A DNA stretch of 64,000 bases, taken from assembly GCF_041296385.1 (NCBI RefSeq), contig NC_091014.1:48564078-48628077 (forward strand). The letters are read 5' to 3'. A program made the translations under genes and the position numbers. The notes below the pieces were generated by a model, which saw nothing but the letters and a program-made list of their open reading frames with translations, was not told the DNA's origin and made no database searches. Below, piece after piece: positions 62,998 through 64,000 of this stretch (the stretch's first letter is position 1; each line of letters starts with the position of its first letter). The stretch comes from Aphelocoma coerulescens. Its lineage: Eukaryota; Chordata; Aves; Passeriformes; Corvidae.

Positions 62998-64000
62998 CCA
63001 CAAAGCCAGGAGCTCCAGGGATACTCAGCATGCGAAAGGCAGGCCAAGCTTATCGCAGCACAGCCAAAACCTTGCTCCCACTTCTTCATTCTTCTTGGAA
63101 GTCGCCACAACCCAATGCCTGATTTCTGGCTCAAACTAGGGTTAGGGTTAGGGTTAGGGTTATGCCTAGGGTAAGGTTTGAGAAAACCACAAAGCCAGGA
63201 GCTCCAGGGACACTCACCATGTGAAAGGCAGGCCAAGTTGAGCACGATACAGTTAAAAGCTTGCTCCCTCTTCTTCTTTCTGCTTGGAACGCGCCGTCGC
63301 CCAATGCCCCATTTCTGGCTCAAACTAGGTTATGGTTATGGTTACACCTAGTGTTAGGGTTTGAGAAATCCATAAAACCAGGAGCTCCAGGGATACTCAG
63401 CATGCGAAAGGCAGGCCAAGCTTATCGCAGCACAGCCAAAACCTTGCTCCCACTTCTTCATTCTTCTTGGAAGTCGCCACAACCCAATGCCTGATTTCTG
63501 GCTCAATCTAGGGTTAGGGTTAGGGTTAGGGTTATGCCTAGGGTTAGGCTTGAGAAAACCACAAAGCCAGGAGCTCCAGGGACACTCCCCATGCGAAAGG
63601 CAGGCCAAGCTTATCGCAGCACAGCCAAAACCTTGCTCTCACTTCTTCATTCTTCTTGGGATTCACCACAGCCCAATGCCCGATTTCTGGCTCAAACTAG
63701 GGTTAGGGTTATGCCTAGGGTTAGGCTTGAGAAAACCACAAAGCCAGGAGCTCCAGGGACACTCACCATGTGAAAGGCAGGCCAAGTTGAGCACGATACA
63801 GTTAAAACCTTGCTCCCTCTTCCTCTTTCTGCTTGGAACTCACCGCCACCCAATGTCCCATTTCTGGCCCAAACTTCGGTTATGTTTATGGTTACACCTA
63901 GTGTTAGGATTTGAGAAATCCACAAAGCCAGGAGCTCCAGGGATACTCAGCATGCGAAAGGCAGGCCAAGCTTATCGCAGCACAGCCAAAACCTTGCTCC
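62998..64000 (+). repeat. Terminal segment of the window
   Basis: Units: A4-B-A4-A2-B, then a partial A unit from 63920. The B at 63187 is a new combination: ATGTGAAAGG and AAAAGCTTGC in its first half, AACGCGCCGTCGCC and GGTTATGGTTATGG in its second. It is followed by the CCATAAAACC start. The A2 at 63559 is the CTCTCACTTC/GGGATTC subtype. The array continues past the window edge. Confidence 0.9.

Larger units (their letters stand above)
1..64000 (+). repeat. Composite satellite array with embedded TTAGGG telomeric tracts
   Basis: Direct reading shows head-to-tail units of 176-195 bp from end to end, with no gap, inversion or unrelated insert. Every unit runs: CCACAAAGCCAGGAGCTCC, a GATACTC or GACACTC step, ATGCGAAAGGCAGGCCAAG, an A- or B-specific segment, a pyrimidine-rich stretch, CCCAATGCC, ATTTCTGGCTC, then a hexameric telomere-like tail ending GAGAAA. 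The core GGAGCTCC is present in nearly all units. Neither array edge lies in the window, so the true array is longer than 64 kb. Function is unknown; by analogy with heterochromatic interstitial telomeric arrays it is probably structural DNA. I do not recognise the family or species by name. Confidence 0.97.

Noticed and set aside
1..64000. CRISPR array
   Set aside because: Repeats are contiguous ~180 bp units without short repeats alternating with unique spacers, and no cas-like gene is present.
1..64000. Alpha satellite or another centromeric repeat with a CENP-B box
   Set aside because: The unit is not 171 bp, and I find no TTCGNNNNANNCGGG. The closest string, TTCGGTTATG in one B subtype, lacks the required A and CGGG.
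1..64000. Trypanosoma brucei minichromosome 177 bp repeat
   Set aside because: Only the length of A2 coincides. As I recall, that repeat is AT-rich and has no internal TTAGGG tract, and here lengths vary by hexamers with two unit families.
1..64000. Transposon, LTR element or integrated virus with telomeric repeats
   Set aside because: There are no terminal repeats, target-site duplications, reverse transcriptase or transposase reading frames, and no non-satellite sequence anywhere.
1..64000. rRNA, tRNA or other structured RNA genes
   Set aside because: No conserved tRNA boxes or rRNA-like stretches were recognised; all sequence is accounted for by the satellite units.
1..64000. Inverted units or a palindromic array centre
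   Set aside because: The TTAGGG strand and the unit body keep the same orientation from first to last unit; I saw no CCCTAA-oriented unit on the + strand.

Overview
The whole 64 kb is one uninterrupted tandem satellite array; I find no gene, RNA gene, transposon or unique spacer in it. About 349 complete head-to-tail units lie between base 102 and base 63,919, with partial units at both window ends, giving a mean unit of about 183 bp. All units point the same way. Each has a ~140 bp unique body followed by a ~40 bp tail built of exact and degenerate TTAGGG hexamers, so this is a composite of satellite DNA and telomere repeat. Units are numbered here from the CCAC that follows GAGAAA.

There are two unit families. 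A units carry AAGCTTATCGCAGCACAG in the body and a clean telomeric tract of 2, 3, 4 or 5 hexamers. I call them A2 (177 bp), A3 (183 bp), A4 (189 bp) and A5 (195 bp). B units (183-184 bp) carry AAGTTGAGCACGATACAG, a CTTCTTTCTGCTTGG pyrimidine tract and a decayed tail (GGTTATGG, TTACACCTAGTG). Both families split into recognisable subtypes. A units outnumber B units, and the order is not strictly alternating.

Larger repeats are laid over this. A 6.8 kb block (1-6788) recurs at 16266-23052. A nine-unit, 1630 bp module (M) occurs seven times, twice in direct tandem (34792-38051). A ten-unit, ~1833 bp module (N) occurs six times. A ~3.3 kb module (H) containing two recombinant A/B units occurs four times in full and once shortened. 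The remaining stretches are mosaics of the same units, with local duplications, hybrid units and one strongly diverged unit.

Source: TTAGGG telomere repeats, long satellite arrays and variation concentrated at CpG/TpG/CpA positions fit a eukaryote with CpG methylation, most simply a vertebrate. I cannot name the species. The likely setting is a subtelomere or a heterochromatic block of interstitial telomeric sequence. If orientation is canonical, the right end of the window is the telomere-ward side. Many long reading frames cross the array in several frames on both strands. They follow from unit lengths that are mostly multiples of three and are not genes.
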